From Magnetospirillum sp. (lineage in GTDB: Bacteria; Pseudomonadota; Alphaproteobacteria; Rhodospirillales; Magnetospirillaceae), in assembly GCA_016183945.1 (NCBI GenBank), contig JACPDP010000028.1, positions 1-39,352 of the forward strand: a stretch of 39,352 nt of DNA. The letters run 5' to 3'. The notes under the pieces were generated by a model. It was not told the origin of the DNA and did not search any database. It saw only the letters and a list, made by a program, of their open reading frames with translations. Of the stretch, positions 22,411 to 31,950 are shown piece after piece (the stretch's first letter is position 1; each line of letters begins with the position of its first letter). Both the position numbers and the translations under genes were made by a program.

Positions 22411-22998
22411 ATGCGGTTCATCCTGAGTGTGGTGGTGGCTCTGCTGCTGGTGGCAGTGGGCGGTTATGCCCTGCTGACGTCGGGGCGCTGGGACGTCGCC
22501 GCCGACCGGCCGCTGCCGGCCGTCGTTGAACAGGGCTTGGCGGTGGCGCAGCGGGCCTCGGTGAAGGCCCGTGCCGGCCAGCCGGACTTGCCGCCCCTGG
22601 CCGATCCGGTGCTGGTGGAGGAGGGCGGGCGCAGCTATGGCGCGCTGTGCGAGGCCTGTCACGGCGGCCCCGGCGCCGAGCCGGGGTTCCTCGGCCGCGC
22701 GGTGAGCCCGCGACCGGCCGACCTCTCCCTGGTGAAACAACGCTGGACGCCGGCCGAGTTGTTCTGGATCGTCAAACACGGTCTCCAAGGCACCGGCATG
22801 CCGGCCTTCGGGATGGCCCGCGTCGATGCCGAGCTGTGGCCGGTGGTGGCCTTCGTCACCCAGTTGCCCGGCATGCCGCCGCAACGCTACCGCGACTTGG
22901 CGCATCCTCCCCTGCCGCCGCCCCCGACCGCCGACCCCGAATCGGCCTCGCCCGAGCCGCCGCCCCCGGTGGACGAGGTGGTGCCGCCTAGGGAATAG
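22411..22998 (+). CDS. Membrane-anchored class I cytochrome c
   Basis: 195 residues. An uncleaved N-terminal helix (MRFILSVVVALLLVAVGGYA) anchors a periplasmic domain with one heme site, C80-E-A-C83-H84, and a likely axial Met130 in GTGMPAFG. A Pro/Glu-rich tail (residues about 170-195) is probably flexible. It should carry electrons in the periplasm; the partner is not evident from neighbours. GAGG just before ATG 22411 supports the start. It overlaps the convergent methyltransferase gene by 11 bases. Confidence 0.88.
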   Translation: MRFILSVVVALLLVAVGGYALLTSGRWDVAADRPLPAVVEQGLAVAQRASVKARAGQPDLPPLADPVLVEEGGRSYGALCEACHGGPGAEPGFLGRAVSPRPADLSLVKQRWTPAELFWIVKHGLQGTGMPAFGMARVDAELWPVVAFVTQLPGMPPQRYRDLAHPPLPPPPTADPESASPEPPPPVDEVVPPRE

Positions 22999-23518
22999 CG
23001 AATGGCCCCTTACCCTTGACCGCGCACAGCCGCTGCACCACGGCGCGGCTCCCGGCGACGCCGTCCTCATAGGCGACCACGGTCAGCCCGGCCGCCAGGC
23101 GCAGCATCTCGCCACGCTCCAGCAGGTGATCGGGATTGCGCGGCCGGCCATAGGCCTCGTTGCCGCGGGCGAAAGTTTCGGTGATCAGCACGCCGCCCTC
23201 GGCCAGCGACTCCAGCAGCCGCGGAAACAAGGGCCGCCACAGGTAATTGGCCACGACCACCGCGGTGAAACGGCGGCCGGCCAGCGGCCAGGGCGAGCCG
23301 TCTTCCAGGTCGGCCGCGATCAGCTCGGCACCCTCGGCCGGGATGGCCTGGGTGATGTCGCGGTCGATGCCGGTGACCGGATGGCCGCGCTCCAGGAAGT
23401 GCCGCCAGTGGCGGCCGCCGCCGCAAGCCACGTCCAGCACCGCTCCCCCCGTCGCCACCAGCGGGGCGAAGCGGACGATCCAGGGCGAAGGGCGGGCATT
23501 CAAGGGGTCAGCACCCAT
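22988..23518 (-). CDS. Class I SAM-dependent methyltransferase
   Basis: 176 residues. The SAM-binding loop is VLDVACGGGRHWRHF, followed by an acidic GIDRDI and a VVVANYLWRPLF strand region. The gene begins with the common MGADPLNARPSPW. Such small methyltransferases resemble tellurite-resistance TehB-like enzymes, but the substrate cannot be told. Its 3' end overlaps the cytochrome gene and its 5' end diverges from DUF1178 by 69 bases. Confidence 0.85.
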   Translation of the reverse strand: MGADPLNARPSPWIVRFAPLVATGGAVLDVACGGGRHWRHFLERGHPVTGIDRDITQAIPAEGAELIAADLEDGSPWPLAGRRFTAVVVANYLWRPLFPRLLESLAEGGVLITETFARGNEAYGRPRNPDHLLERGEMLRLAAGLTVVAYEDGVAGSRAVVQRLCAVKGKGPFAIP

Positions 23519-23587
23519 GGGCGGTATCCACACTGGTTCGAGCGATCCCCGTTGTAGAGCCACCGGAACTCCTGATAAAGCTCGGGC

Positions 23588-23980
23588 ATGATCCTGTTCG
23601 AGCTGGCGTGCGCCAACGAGCACCATTTCGAGGCCTGGTTCAGGGACGGCGCCGCCTATGAATCCCAGGCGGCGGCGGGCGAGATCGTTTGCCCGGCGTG
23701 CGGCAACGCCCAGGTGGCCAAGGCTCCCATGGCGCCACGGCTGGCCAGGCACCACGGCGCCGCGGCCGAACTGCGCCACGCGCTGGGTGATCTGCGCCGC
23801 AAGGTCCAGGAGAACTGCACCTATGTCGGCGAACGCTTCCCCGAGGAAGCCCGCCGGATCCACTACGGCGAGACCGAGGCCCGCCCCATCTACGGCGAAG
23901 CCTCACCCGACGACGCTCGCGCGCTGGAAGAGGAAGGAGTCGACTTCCGGCGCATCCCGTGGGCGGCGGAAGAGAATTAG
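23588..23980 (+). CDS. DUF1178 family protein
   Basis: 130 residues. It begins MILFELACANEHHFEAWF and has a zinc-ribbon-like CPACGN; the C-terminal EEGVDFRRIPW motif is typical of the family. The function is unknown; members are almost always next to a nitrilase-family amidase and grxC in alphaproteobacteria, and here they remain close (1.2 kb away). It converges on ubiG with 15 bases between the stops. Confidence 0.93.
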   Translation: MILFELACANEHHFEAWFRDGAAYESQAAAGEIVCPACGNAQVAKAPMAPRLARHHGAAAELRHALGDLRRKVQENCTYVGERFPEEARRIHYGETEARPIYGEASPDDARALEEEGVDFRRIPWAAEEN

Positions 23981-23995
23981 TCCCGCCTGCCGGCG

Positions 23996-24775
23996 CTACC
24001 CCTTCACCCCGAACACCATGTAATTGACGTCCACATCCGTCGTCTCGTGCCACTCGTCGCGGAACGGCGTGTAGGCCATGCCGGCCAGATGGCGGATATC
24101 GACGCCGCTCGCCCGCAACGCGGCGGCGAATTCGGCCGGCTTGACGAACTTGCGCCAGTCGTGGGTGCCGCGCGGCAGCCAGCGCAGGATGTACTCGGCG
24201 CCCATCACCGCCAGGGCGTAGGACTTGGTGGTGCGGTTCAGTGTCGCCCCCATGAAGGCGCCGCCCGGCTTCAGCAGGTGGCAGCAATGGGCGATGAAGT
24301 CGGTCATGTCGGGAACATGTTCCACCACCTCCATGGCCACCACCACGTCGAAGGGCGCTTCGCCGGCCAGTTGCTCCGGCGTGGCGATGCGGTAGTCGAT
24401 GGCCAGGCCCGATTGCGCGGCGTGAACCTTGGCGACGCCGATGTTCTTGTCGCCGGCGTCGATGCCGGTGACGGCGAAGCCCATCTGCGCCAGGGGCTCC
24501 GACAGCAGGCCGCCGCCGCAGCCGACATCCAGCAGCCTCAGGCCCTCGAAGGGACGCCCGGTCGCGGGGTCGCGGCAGAACTGGCCGGCGAGGTGGCGGC
24601 GCATGAAGCCCAGCCGCACCGGATTGAATTTGTGCAGCGGCTTAAATTTGCCCCAGGGGTCCCACCAGGCTTCGGCCATGGCGGTGAAGCGGGCGACCTC
24701 CTCGGTCGAGGCGGTGCCTTCCCGATCACGAATGCGGGCGGGGGGGATGCGCTTCGGCGCGTTGGGGTTGGGCAT
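23996..24775 (-). CDS. ubiG: Ubiquinone biosynthesis O-methyltransferase
   Basis: Carries out the two O-methylations of the ubiquinone ring. It has 259 residues: an N-terminal [18 protein letters not shown] signature of UbiG, the SAM loop [27 protein letters not shown] and a C-terminal [15 protein letters not shown] lies 7 bases before ATG 24775. It is divergent from lysC, the usual alphaproteobacterial arrangement. Confidence 0.96.
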   Translation of the reverse strand: MPNPNAPKRIPPARIRDREGTASTEEVARFTAMAEAWWDPWGKFKPLHKFNPVRLGFMRRHLAGQFCRDPATGRPFEGLRLLDVGCGGGLLSEPLAQMGFAVTGIDAGDKNIGVAKVHAAQSGLAIDYRIATPEQLAGEAPFDVVVAMEVVEHVPDMTDFIAHCCHLLKPGGAFMGATLNRTTKSYALAVMGAEYILRWLPRGTHDWRKFVKPAEFAAALRASGVDIRHLAGMAYTPFRDEWHETTDVDVNYMVFGVKG

Positions 24776-24928
24776 CGGGTGCTCCTTGCCAGTAGTCCCA
24801 TTCCGAGGATTCCGCGACGGTATGGGGCCACTAATGTTTACAAAGCGTGGCGGCGGGGAACCGCTCACCACAAGGTCACAGGTCATGTGAAGCCGGCGTC
24901 GCCTCTCCGCCCCAAGGGGTGGCCACAC

Positions 24929-24957
24929 TTGCTTCCGAATTGGCGACAGAGTATGAA
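24929..24957 (+). promoter_or_regulatory. Putative lysC promoter
   Basis: TTGCTT at 24929-24934 and TATGAA at 24952-24957 are exactly 17 bases apart in the 284-base gap between ubiG and lysC. The leader would be about 95 bases. I see no riboswitch-like or leader-peptide structure in it. Confidence 0.45.
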
Positions 24958-25059
24958 GAGGCGCCTTCCGGGCGGCAACGGGGCAGACGAAAGATTTCTC
25001 GCTCCGACCGCATGCGCCGGGAAATACTGCCAAGGCACCGGGTCAACAAGGGTCTCTTC

Positions 25060-26280
25060 ATGTCTCGCATCGTGATGAAATTCGGCGGAACCTCCGTCGC
25101 GGACGTCGAGCGTATCAAAAATGTCGCTCATCGCGTCAAGCGCGAGGTTGACGCCGGCAACGAAGTGGCGGTCGTGGTTTCCGCCATGTCGGGCGTCACC
25201 AACCAGTTGGTGAAGTGGTGCACCGAGATCGCGCCGCTGCACGACGCCCGTGAATACGATACCGTGGTCGCCACCGGCGAACAGGTCACCACCGGCCTGC
25301 TGGCCATCGCGCTGCAGGAGCTGGGGGTGTCGGCCCGCTCGTGGAGCGGCTGGCAGGTTCCGATACATACGGACGGCGTGCATGGCAAGGCCCGCATCAT
25401 GCAGATCGACACCGATGACATGGTGCGCCGTATGAAGGAAGGCCAGGTTGCGGTGGTGGCTGGCTTTCAGGGCATCGGTCCCGACCGGCGGATTACCACC
25501 TTGGGGCGCGGCGGTTCGGACACCTCGGCGGTGGCGCTGGCGGCGGCGGTGCAGGCCGACCGCTGCGACATCTACACCGACGTCGACGGCGTCTACACCA
25601 CCGATCCCCGGATCGTCGCCAAGGCCCGCAAGCTCGACAAGATCACCTATGGGGAGATGCTGGAGCTGGCGTCGGTCGGCGCCAAGGTGCTGCAGACCCG
25701 CTCGGTTGAAATGGCCATGAAGCACCGCGTGCGCGTGCAGGTGCTGTCGAGCTTCATCGACGCGCCCGGAACTCTCGTTTGCGATGAGGATGAAATCGTG
25801 GAAAAGGAATTGGTGAGCGGCATCGCCTACAGCCGCGACGAGGCGAAGATCACCCTGGTGCGCGTGGCCGATCGCCCCGGCGTGGCCGCCGCCATCTTCG
25901 GCCCGTTGGCCGAGGCTGCGGTCAATGTCGACATGATCGTGCAGAACGTCTCCGAGGACGGCAAGTCCACCGACCTCACCTTCACCGTCGGCAAGGCCGA
26001 CCTCGACCGGGCCCGCAAGGTGCTGGAAGACGCCAAGGACGCGCTGTCCTATGAGAAGCTGGTCTCCGACGCCAATGTGGTGAAGGTTTCGGTGATCGGC
26101 GTCGGCATGCGCAGCCATGCCGGCATCGCTCAGCGCATGTTCCAGACCCTGGCCTCGGAAGGCATCAACATCCAGGTCATTTCGACCTCGGAGATCAAGA
26201 TCAGCGTGCTGATTGAGGAGAAGTACGCCGAGCTTGCGCTGCGCGCGCTGCACTCCGCCTACGGCCTCGACGCGGCCTGA
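25060..26280 (+). CDS. lysC: Aspartate kinase
   Basis: First step of the aspartate pathway to lysine, threonine and methionine; thrB in this window acts further down it. It has 406 residues: kinase domain with KFGGTSVAD, VVSAMSGVTN and TTLGRGGSDTSAVALAA, then two C-terminal ACT domains (about 265-406; GVAAAIFGPLAEAAVNVDMIV and GINIQVISTSEIKISVLI) that normally bind lysine and threonine for feedback control. AAGGG lies a few bases before ATG 25060. A putative promoter is upstream at 24929. Confidence 0.97.
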   Translation: MSRIVMKFGGTSVADVERIKNVAHRVKREVDAGNEVAVVVSAMSGVTNQLVKWCTEIAPLHDAREYDTVVATGEQVTTGLLAIALQELGVSARSWSGWQVPIHTDGVHGKARIMQIDTDDMVRRMKEGQVAVVAGFQGIGPDRRITTLGRGGSDTSAVALAAAVQADRCDIYTDVDGVYTTDPRIVAKARKLDKITYGEMLELASVGAKVLQTRSVEMAMKHRVRVQVLSSFIDAPGTLVCDEDEIVEKELVSGIAYSRDEAKITLVRVADRPGVAAAIFGPLAEAAVNVDMIVQNVSEDGKSTDLTFTVGKADLDRARKVLEDAKDALSYEKLVSDANVVKVSVIGVGMRSHAGIAQRMFQTLASEGINIQVISTSEIKISVLIEEKYAELALRALHSAYGLDAA

Positions 26281-26297
26281 AGCGGCGGGAACGCCCA

Positions 26298-27341
26298 GTG
26301 GGGGAGGCGATGCAGGAGGCACGGGCCAGACTCGACAGGTTGTGGGCGAGGGGCCGGGCGTTCCTCGGCACCGACACCGCCATCATGGGCGGTGCGATGT
26401 CGTGGATCTCGGAACGGCGCCTGGTGGCCGCCATCTCCAACGCCGGTGGCTTCGGCGTCCTGGCCTGCGGCTCCATGCCGCCCGATCGTCTGGCCGAGGA
26501 GATCGCCGCCACCCAGGACCGCACCCTGCGGCCGTTCGGCGTCAACCTCATCACCATGCATCCCGATCTCGGCCGTCTGATCGACGTCTGCGGCGAGATG
26601 CAGGTCGGCCACATCGTGCTGGCCGGCGGGTTGCCCTCGTCGGCGGCGATCCGGCGGGCCAAGAATACCGGTGCCAAGGTGGTGTGTTTTTCGCCCGCCC
26701 TGGTGCTGGCGCGTAAGTTGGTGCGATCCGGCGTCGACGCCCTGGTCATCGAGGGCACCGAGGCCGGCGGCCATATCGGCCCGGTGGCCACCGGCGTGCT
26801 GGCGCAGGAAATCCTGCCGCAGATCAGGGACGTGCCGGTGTTCGTGGCCGGAGGCATCGGCCGCGGCGAGGCCGTCGTCTCCTACCTCGAGATGGGCGCT
26901 GCCGGGGTACAACTGGGGACGCGGTTCGTCTGCGCCAATGAATGCATTGCGCACCCCAATTTCAAGCAGGCCTTCATCCGCGCCGCGTCGCGCGATGCCT
27001 CCCCCAGCGTGCAGGTGGACCCGCAGTTCCCGGTGATTCCGGTGCGGGCCCTCAACAACAACGCCACGCGGCGCTTCATGGAGTTCCAGCAGGAGGTCAT
27101 CGCCCGCGTCCGCCGCGGCGAGATGGAGCAGAAGGCGGCACAGTTGGAGATCGAGCATTTCTGGGCCGGCGCCCTGAAGCGCGCCGTCATCGACGGCGAC
27201 GTGGAGAACGGCTCGGTGATGGCCGGACAGAGTGTCGGCATGGTCACCCGCGAGCAGCCCACCGCCGAGATCATCGGCGAATTGCTGGAGCAAGCCTGCC
27301 TGGCCCTGTCGTCGCGGACAGCACCCGAGGCGGTGGCCTGA
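26298..27341 (+). CDS. Nitronate monooxygenase family flavoprotein
   Basis: 347 residues, FMN-binding TIM barrel of the 2-nitropropane dioxygenase/NMO group. It has AAISNAGGFGVLA at the front, VIEGTEAGGHIG (with the catalytic-type His) and FVAGGIGRG and AAGVQLGTRFV phosphate-binding loops. It could oxidise alkyl nitronates, but the family also includes FabK-like enoyl reductases; the true substrate is not clear. The GTG at 26298 is taken as the start; ATG 26310 is possible. It lies 17 bases after lysC and overlaps ptsP by 1 base, so the three form an operon. Confidence 0.85.
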   Translation: MGEAMQEARARLDRLWARGRAFLGTDTAIMGGAMSWISERRLVAAISNAGGFGVLACGSMPPDRLAEEIAATQDRTLRPFGVNLITMHPDLGRLIDVCGEMQVGHIVLAGGLPSSAAIRRAKNTGAKVVCFSPALVLARKLVRSGVDALVIEGTEAGGHIGPVATGVLAQEILPQIRDVPVFVAGGIGRGEAVVSYLEMGAAGVQLGTRFVCANECIAHPNFKQAFIRAASRDASPSVQVDPQFPVIPVRALNNNATRRFMEFQQEVIARVRRGEMEQKAAQLEIEHFWAGALKRAVIDGDVENGSVMAGQSVGMVTREQPTAEIIGELLEQACLALSSRTAPEAVA

Positions 27342-29602
27342 TGCAGCCGGCGGCGCCCACGGTGTCGCGCCGCCTTCTTGCTCGCCTCCGCGATGTGATG
27401 GCGGGCAGCGGCTCGGCGCAGGAACGCCTGGACAAGGTGGTCACGCTGATCGCCGCCGACATGGTGGCCGAGGTGTGCTCCTGCTACGTGCTGCGCGCCG
27501 GCGAGGTGCTCGAGCTGTTCGCCACCGAGGGCCTCAAGAAATCCGCCGTGCACAAGACCCGCCTGCGGGTCGGCGAGGGCCTGGTGGGCGACGTCGCCGC
27601 CCATGCCCGGCCGCTGGCCCTGGCCGACGCCCAGGCCCATCCCCACTTCGCCTACCGCCCCGAGACGGGGGAGGAGATCTACCACTCGCTGATGGGGGTG
27701 CCCATCATCCGCGGCGGCCGCGTCGTCGGTGTCGTGGTGGTGCAGAACCGGACCATGCGCCACTATACCGACGAGGAGATCGAGACCCTCGAAACGGTGG
27801 CGATGGTGCTGGCCGAGCTGGTGGCCTCGGGCGAACTGGTCAACCGCGACGAGTTGGTGGCGGTGGACGGCAACGCGCTGCTGCCGCTGCGGGTCGAGGG
27901 CATCCGCCTCAACGGAGGCATCGGCATCGGCGTCGCCGTGCTGCACCAGCGCCGCATCACCATTCGCCGCTTGGTGGCCGAGGACCCCGAGGTCGAGCTG
28001 ACCCGCCTGCGCACCGCACTGACCGGGATCAAGACCGCCATCGACGAACTGTTCGCCCGTCCCGAGCTGCGCGACGGCGAGCACCGCGACGTGCTCGAAA
28101 CCTATCGCATGTTCACCGAGGACAAGGGCTGGCTGGCGCGCATCGGCGAGGCCGTCCGCACCGGCCTGACCGCCGAGGCGGCGGTGCAGAAGGTGCATGA
28201 CGACACCCGGGCTCGCATGAGCCAGATCACCGACCCCTACCTGCGCGAACGCCTGCACGACTTCGAGGACCTGGCCAACCGCCTGCTGCAGCATCTGTCG
28301 GGCGACGAGGGCTCGGCGCGCGGCGAACTGCCCGAACACGCGGTGCTGATCGCCCGCACCATGGGGCCGATGGAGCTGTTCGACTACGACCCCAAGCGGC
28401 TGCGCGGTCTGGTGCTGGAGGAGGGCTCGCCCACCATGCACGTGGCCATCGTCGCCCGCGCCATGGACATTCCGGTGGTGGGCCGCGCCAAGGACGTGCT
28501 GGACAAGGTCGAGCCGCTCGATCCCATCGTCGTCGACGGCGACAACGCCCAGGTGTTCATCCGTCCGCCCGAGGACATCCGCGAGACCTTCTTCCAGGCC
28601 ATCCGCCTGCGCGAGCAGCGCATCGCCGGCTATGCCAAGCTGCGCGACGTGCCGGCCATCACCAAGGACGGCGTCCCGGTCGGCATCCACATGAACGCCG
28701 GCCTGCTGCTCGACCTGCAGCACCTGCACGAGTCCGGGGCCGACGGCATCGGACTCTATCGCACCGAACTGCCCTTCATGGCCCGCTCCAGCCTGCCCGA
28801 CGTGGCGGCGCAGACCCTGCTGTACCGCAAGATTCTCGACCAGGCGGATGGCAAGCCGGTGGTGTTCCGCTCGCTCGACGTCGGCGGCGACAAGGTGCTG
28901 CCCTACTGGAACCCCTATGAGGAGGACAATCCGGCGCTGGGCTGGCGGTCCATCCGCATCACGCTGGATCGGCCGGCGGTCATGCGCCACCAGTTGCGCG
29001 CCCTGCTGCGGGCGGCGGCCGGGCGTGAGCTTCGCATCATGTTCCCGATGGTCGCCGAGGTGAACGAGCTGATCCAGGCCCGCCGCATCCTCGACATCGA
29101 GGTCGAGCACGAACGCCAGGCTGGCCGGCCGCTGCCGGAGAAGCTGCTGGTGGGCACCATGTTGGAGGTGCCGGCCCTGGCTTTCCAGTTGGAAGCCTTG
29201 CTGCCGCGGGTCGACTTCATCTCCATCGGCTCCAACGACCTGGCGCAGTTTCTGTTCGCCGTCGATCGCGGCAATCCCCGGATCTCCGAGCGTTACGATC
29301 CGTTGGCGCCGGCCATGGTATCGTTCATCCGCTGGGTGGCGCACCGCTGCCGCGATACCGGGGTAACGCTCTCGGTCTGCGGTGAAATGGCCGGGCGGCC
29401 GCTGGAGGCGATGACCCTGATCGCCGCCGGAGTGCGCTGCCTGTCGCTGTCCGCTCCCTCGGTCGGCCCCATCAAGTCCATGGTCCGCAGCCTGAACGTG
29501 GCCGCCGTCGAGGCCTATCTCGACCGGCTGCTGGCTCTGCCCGACCGCAGCCTGAGGGACAAACTGAAGTGCTTCGCCATCGACCACGGCGTGGTTCTCT
29601 GA
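27341..29602 (+). CDS. ptsP: PEP-protein phosphotransferase of the nitrogen PTS (EI-Ntr)
   Basis: Takes phosphate from phosphoenolpyruvate to start the regulatory PTS-Ntr relay, which controls nitrogen, potassium and polymer metabolism. It has 753 residues: an N-terminal GAF domain (about 20-165), then the EI core with phospho-His367 in SPTMHVAIVAR, PEP-binding barrel motifs GADGIGLYRTELPF, DVGGDKVLPYW, IMFPMVAE and SIGSNDLAQF, and the catalytic Cys680 in SVCGEMAGRP. Its GAF domain may sense a small molecule. Its first base is the last base of the upstream stop. No NPr or EIIA-Ntr gene is in the window. Confidence 0.96.
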   Translation: MQPAAPTVSRRLLARLRDVMAGSGSAQERLDKVVTLIAADMVAEVCSCYVLRAGEVLELFATEGLKKSAVHKTRLRVGEGLVGDVAAHARPLALADAQAHPHFAYRPETGEEIYHSLMGVPIIRGGRVVGVVVVQNRTMRHYTDEEIETLETVAMVLAELVASGELVNRDELVAVDGNALLPLRVEGIRLNGGIGIGVAVLHQRRITIRRLVAEDPEVELTRLRTALTGIKTAIDELFARPELRDGEHRDVLETYRMFTEDKGWLARIGEAVRTGLTAEAAVQKVHDDTRARMSQITDPYLRERLHDFEDLANRLLQHLSGDEGSARGELPEHAVLIARTMGPMELFDYDPKRLRGLVLEEGSPTMHVAIVARAMDIPVVGRAKDVLDKVEPLDPIVVDGDNAQVFIRPPEDIRETFFQAIRLREQRIAGYAKLRDVPAITKDGVPVGIHMNAGLLLDLQHLHESGADGIGLYRTELPFMARSSLPDVAAQTLLYRKILDQADGKPVVFRSLDVGGDKVLPYWNPYEEDNPALGWRSIRITLDRPAVMRHQLRALLRAAAGRELRIMFPMVAEVNELIQARRILDIEVEHERQAGRPLPEKLLVGTMLEVPALAFQLEALLPRVDFISIGSNDLAQFLFAVDRGNPRISERYDPLAPAMVSFIRWVAHRCRDTGVTLSVCGEMAGRPLEAMTLIAAGVRCLSLSAPSVGPIKSMVRSLNVAAVEAYLDRLLALPDRSLRDKLKCFAIDHGVVL

Positions 29603-29675
29603 GGCACCGTTGCCACCCCCCCCGGGGATTTGCTACACAGGTGGGCCGTGGCCGAATGGACGGTAACTGATACAA

Positions 29676-30725
29676 GTGGGTGCCGGAGTGGCTAGCGATC
29701 TTCCCGAGCAGCAGCAGACCAGCGGGGCCGGGTTCAGCGTCGGCCCGACGCTAAAGGCCGCCCGTGAGCGCATGGGCAAGAGCCTGCCCGAGTGCGCCGA
29801 GCAATTGCGCATCCGCCGGCCCTACCTTGAGGCGCTGGAAGAGGGCCGCACCAAGGACCTGCCGGGCGGCACCTATGCCATCGGCTTCCTGCGCACCTAT
29901 GCGGAATTCCTCGGCCTCGACGGCGAGGAGATGGCGCGCCGCTACCGCGCCGAGGGTGCCGGCGACTTTCAGAGCCGCTCCGAGCTGATCTTTCCGTCGC
30001 CGGTATCGGAGGGCCGCATTCCCGGCGGTGCCGTGATCTTTCTCGGCATCCTGCTCGCGTCGATCTCCTATGGCGGCTGGTATTGGCTGTCGTCGCGCGA
30101 GACCAAGGTGGCAGAGGTGGTGCCCGGCATTCCCGATCGGCTGTCGACCGTGCTGTCACGCCAGGCGACGCTGACCGGCGAGGCGCCCAAGCCGGCCGAA
30201 CCGGCGCCCGCCGCACCGTCGGAACCGGCCCCCGCATCGTCCGGGCCGGCACCCGCCGCGCCGTCAGAACCCGCTCCGGCGGCGGCCCCGGCCGAGCCGG
30301 CCCACACCGCGGCGGCAGTCCGGCCGGCCGATGCGCTGCCCAAGGCCAAGGAAGACGTGGTTCCCCCCACCGAGGCCGAGGAGGACAAGACTCCGGCCGC
30401 CGCGAAGGTTCCGCCCGAGCCGGCCAAGTCGGCGACCGAGGAGAGCCGGGCGCCGGACGGCGACGGCCGCGTCGTGTTGAAGGCGGCGGGCGACGACTGC
30501 TGGGTGCAGGTGCGCGAGATGGACGGGGCGCTGCTGCTGTCGCGGCTGCTGCGCCGGGGCGACAGCTACCGGGTGCCCAACCGTGGCGGTCTCGTCCTGA
30601 TGGTCGGTAACGCTGGGGCGCTTGAGGTTTTGGTCGATGGCCGCAAGGCGCCGTCGCTGGGGACGTCCGGCCAAGTCAAACGCGACATCCGGCTGGACCC
30701 CGACAAGCTGATGGCGGGCGGCTGA
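29676..30725 (+). CDS. RodZ-like helix-turn-helix membrane protein
   Basis: 349 residues: a cytosolic helix-turn-helix domain (about 22-90; LKAARERMGKSLPECAEQL, GGTYAIGFLRTYAEFLGLD), one TM helix (about 112-131), a long Pro/Ala linker with two copies of PAPAAPSEPAPA, and a C-terminal DUF4115 beta domain (about 262-345). This is the architecture of RodZ, which links the MreB cell-shape machinery to the membrane. The GTG at 29676 is the likely start; GTG 29688 is another. It precedes ispG, as is common in bacteria. Confidence 0.85.
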   Translation: MGAGVASDLPEQQQTSGAGFSVGPTLKAARERMGKSLPECAEQLRIRRPYLEALEEGRTKDLPGGTYAIGFLRTYAEFLGLDGEEMARRYRAEGAGDFQSRSELIFPSPVSEGRIPGGAVIFLGILLASISYGGWYWLSSRETKVAEVVPGIPDRLSTVLSRQATLTGEAPKPAEPAPAAPSEPAPASSGPAPAAPSEPAPAAAPAEPAHTAAAVRPADALPKAKEDVVPPTEAEEDKTPAAAKVPPEPAKSATEESRAPDGDGRVVLKAAGDDCWVQVREMDGALLLSRLLRRGDSYRVPNRGGLVLMVGNAGALEVLVDGRKAPSLGTSGQVKRDIRLDPDKLMAGG

Positions 30726-30729
30726 TCCC

Positions 30730-30747
30730 CGGGACGCCCGCGCTCCA
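30730..30747 (-). repeat. Half-copy of the dispersed GC-rich palindrome
   Basis: On the minus strand it equals the first 18 bases of the left arm of the full repeat at 33197-33252. It lies 5 bases after the rodZ-like stop, in the 110-base gap before ispG. Confidence 0.7.
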
Positions 30748-30835
30748 GACAGCCACTTGCCGTGAGAGGGTTTTTCCTTGGCGCCGAAATGCGCTATAAC
30801 CCGTCGCCCTCATCGGCTTCGGAAAAAGGCACCCC

Positions 30836-31948
30836 ATGAGCGTGCGGCCCTATCGTGAGATCCACCGGCGTCGGTCGCGGCAGATTCGCGTCGGTTCGGT
30901 CGCCGTCGGCGGGGATGCGCCGATTTCGGTGCAGACCATGACCAACGCCCTGACCTCGGACGCCGAGGCCACCATCGCCCAGGTGCTTCGCGCCGCCGAG
31001 GCCGGGGCCGACATCGTGCGCGTCTCGTGCCCCGACGAAGACTCCACCGCCGCGCTGAAGGCCATCGTCAAGGCCTCGCCGGTGCCCATCGTCGCCGACA
31101 TCCATTTCCACTACCGCCGCGCCATCGAGGCGGCCGAGGCCGGCGCCGCCTGCCTGCGCATCAATCCCGGCAATATCGGCTCGGCCGACCGGGTGCGCGA
31201 GGTGGTGAAGGCCGCCAAGGATCACGGCTGTTCCATGCGCATCGGCGTCAACGCCGGCTCGCTGGAGAAGCATCTGCTGGAGAAGTACGGCGAGCCCTGT
31301 CCCGAGGCCATGGTGGAAAGCGCCATGGAGCACGCCCGCATCCTGGAAGACAACGACTTCCGCGAGTTCAAGATCAGCGTCAAGGCGTCCGATGTCTTTC
31401 TGGCGGTGGCGGCCTATCAGGGCTTGGCCGAGGCCTGCGACTACCCGCTCCATCTCGGCATCACCGAGGCCGGCGGGCTGATCGGCGGCACGGTGAAGTC
31501 GGCGGTGGGCATGGGCAATCTGCTGTGGGCCGGTATCGGCGACACCATCCGCGTCTCGCTGTCGGCCGACCTGGCGGAAGAGGTCAAGGTCGGCTACGAG
31601 ATCCTGAAGACGCTGGGCCTGCGCTCGCGCGGCGTGCGGGTGATCTCCTGCCCATCCTGCGCCCGCCAGGGCTTCGACGTCATCAAGACCGTCGAGACCC
31701 TGGAGAAGCGGCTGGCCCACATCCGGGCGCCGGTGACGCTGTCGATCATCGGCTGCGTCGTCAACGGCCCCGGCGAGGCGCGCGAGACCGATGTCGGCCT
31801 CACCGGCGGCGGCAGCGACCACCACATGGTCTATGTCGCCGGCACCCCCGATCACCGCATCGACGGCCCGGACATGGTCGAGCACATCGTCGAGCTGGTG
31901 GAGAAGAAGGCGGCCGAGCTGGAGTCGGCCAAGCAGAAGGGAAACTGA
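30836..31948 (+). CDS. ispG: 4-hydroxy-3-methylbut-2-en-1-yl diphosphate synthase
   Basis: MEP-pathway enzyme that makes HMBPP, the substrate of IspH. It has 370 residues. It starts [19 protein letters not shown] and carries [11 protein letters not shown], the barrel motif INPGNIGS, and the [4Fe-4S] cysteines Cys272 and Cys275 in SCPSCARQG and Cys307 in [10 protein letters not shown]. The electron donor is usually flavodoxin or ferredoxin. It is followed by hisS after 2 bases. Confidence 0.97.
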   Translation: MSVRPYREIHRRRSRQIRVGSVAVGGDAPISVQTMTNALTSDAEATIAQVLRAAEAGADIVRVSCPDEDSTAALKAIVKASPVPIVADIHFHYRRAIEAAEAGAACLRINPGNIGSADRVREVVKAAKDHGCSMRIGVNAGSLEKHLLEKYGEPCPEAMVESAMEHARILEDNDFREFKISVKASDVFLAVAAYQGLAEACDYPLHLGITEAGGLIGGTVKSAVGMGNLLWAGIGDTIRVSLSADLAEEVKVGYEILKTLGLRSRGVRVISCPSCARQGFDVIKTVETLEKRLAHIRAPVTLSIIGCVVNGPGEARETDVGLTGGGSDHHMVYVAGTPDHRIDGPDMVEHIVELVEKKAAELESAKQKGN

Positions 31949-31950
31949 CA

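Noticed and set aside
24776..25059. Riboswitch or attenuator before lysC
   Set aside because: No conserved lysine-riboswitch core, no leader peptide rich in Lys or Thr and no terminator hairpin could be found.
26882..29587. 901-codon minus-strand frame across ptsP
   Set aside because: Antisense to a fully motif-supported EI-Ntr gene, with no ribosome site or domain of its own.
29630..29675. GTGGCCGAATGG, which looks like the D-arm of a Leu or Ser tRNA
   Set aside because: No acceptor stem, anticodon arm or T-arm can be built around it.
30200..30300. Pro/Ala repeat in the RodZ-like gene as a mobile or CRISPR-like repeat
   Set aside because: It is an in-frame low-complexity linker (PAPAAPSEP) of the kind normal between the TM helix and DUF4115.
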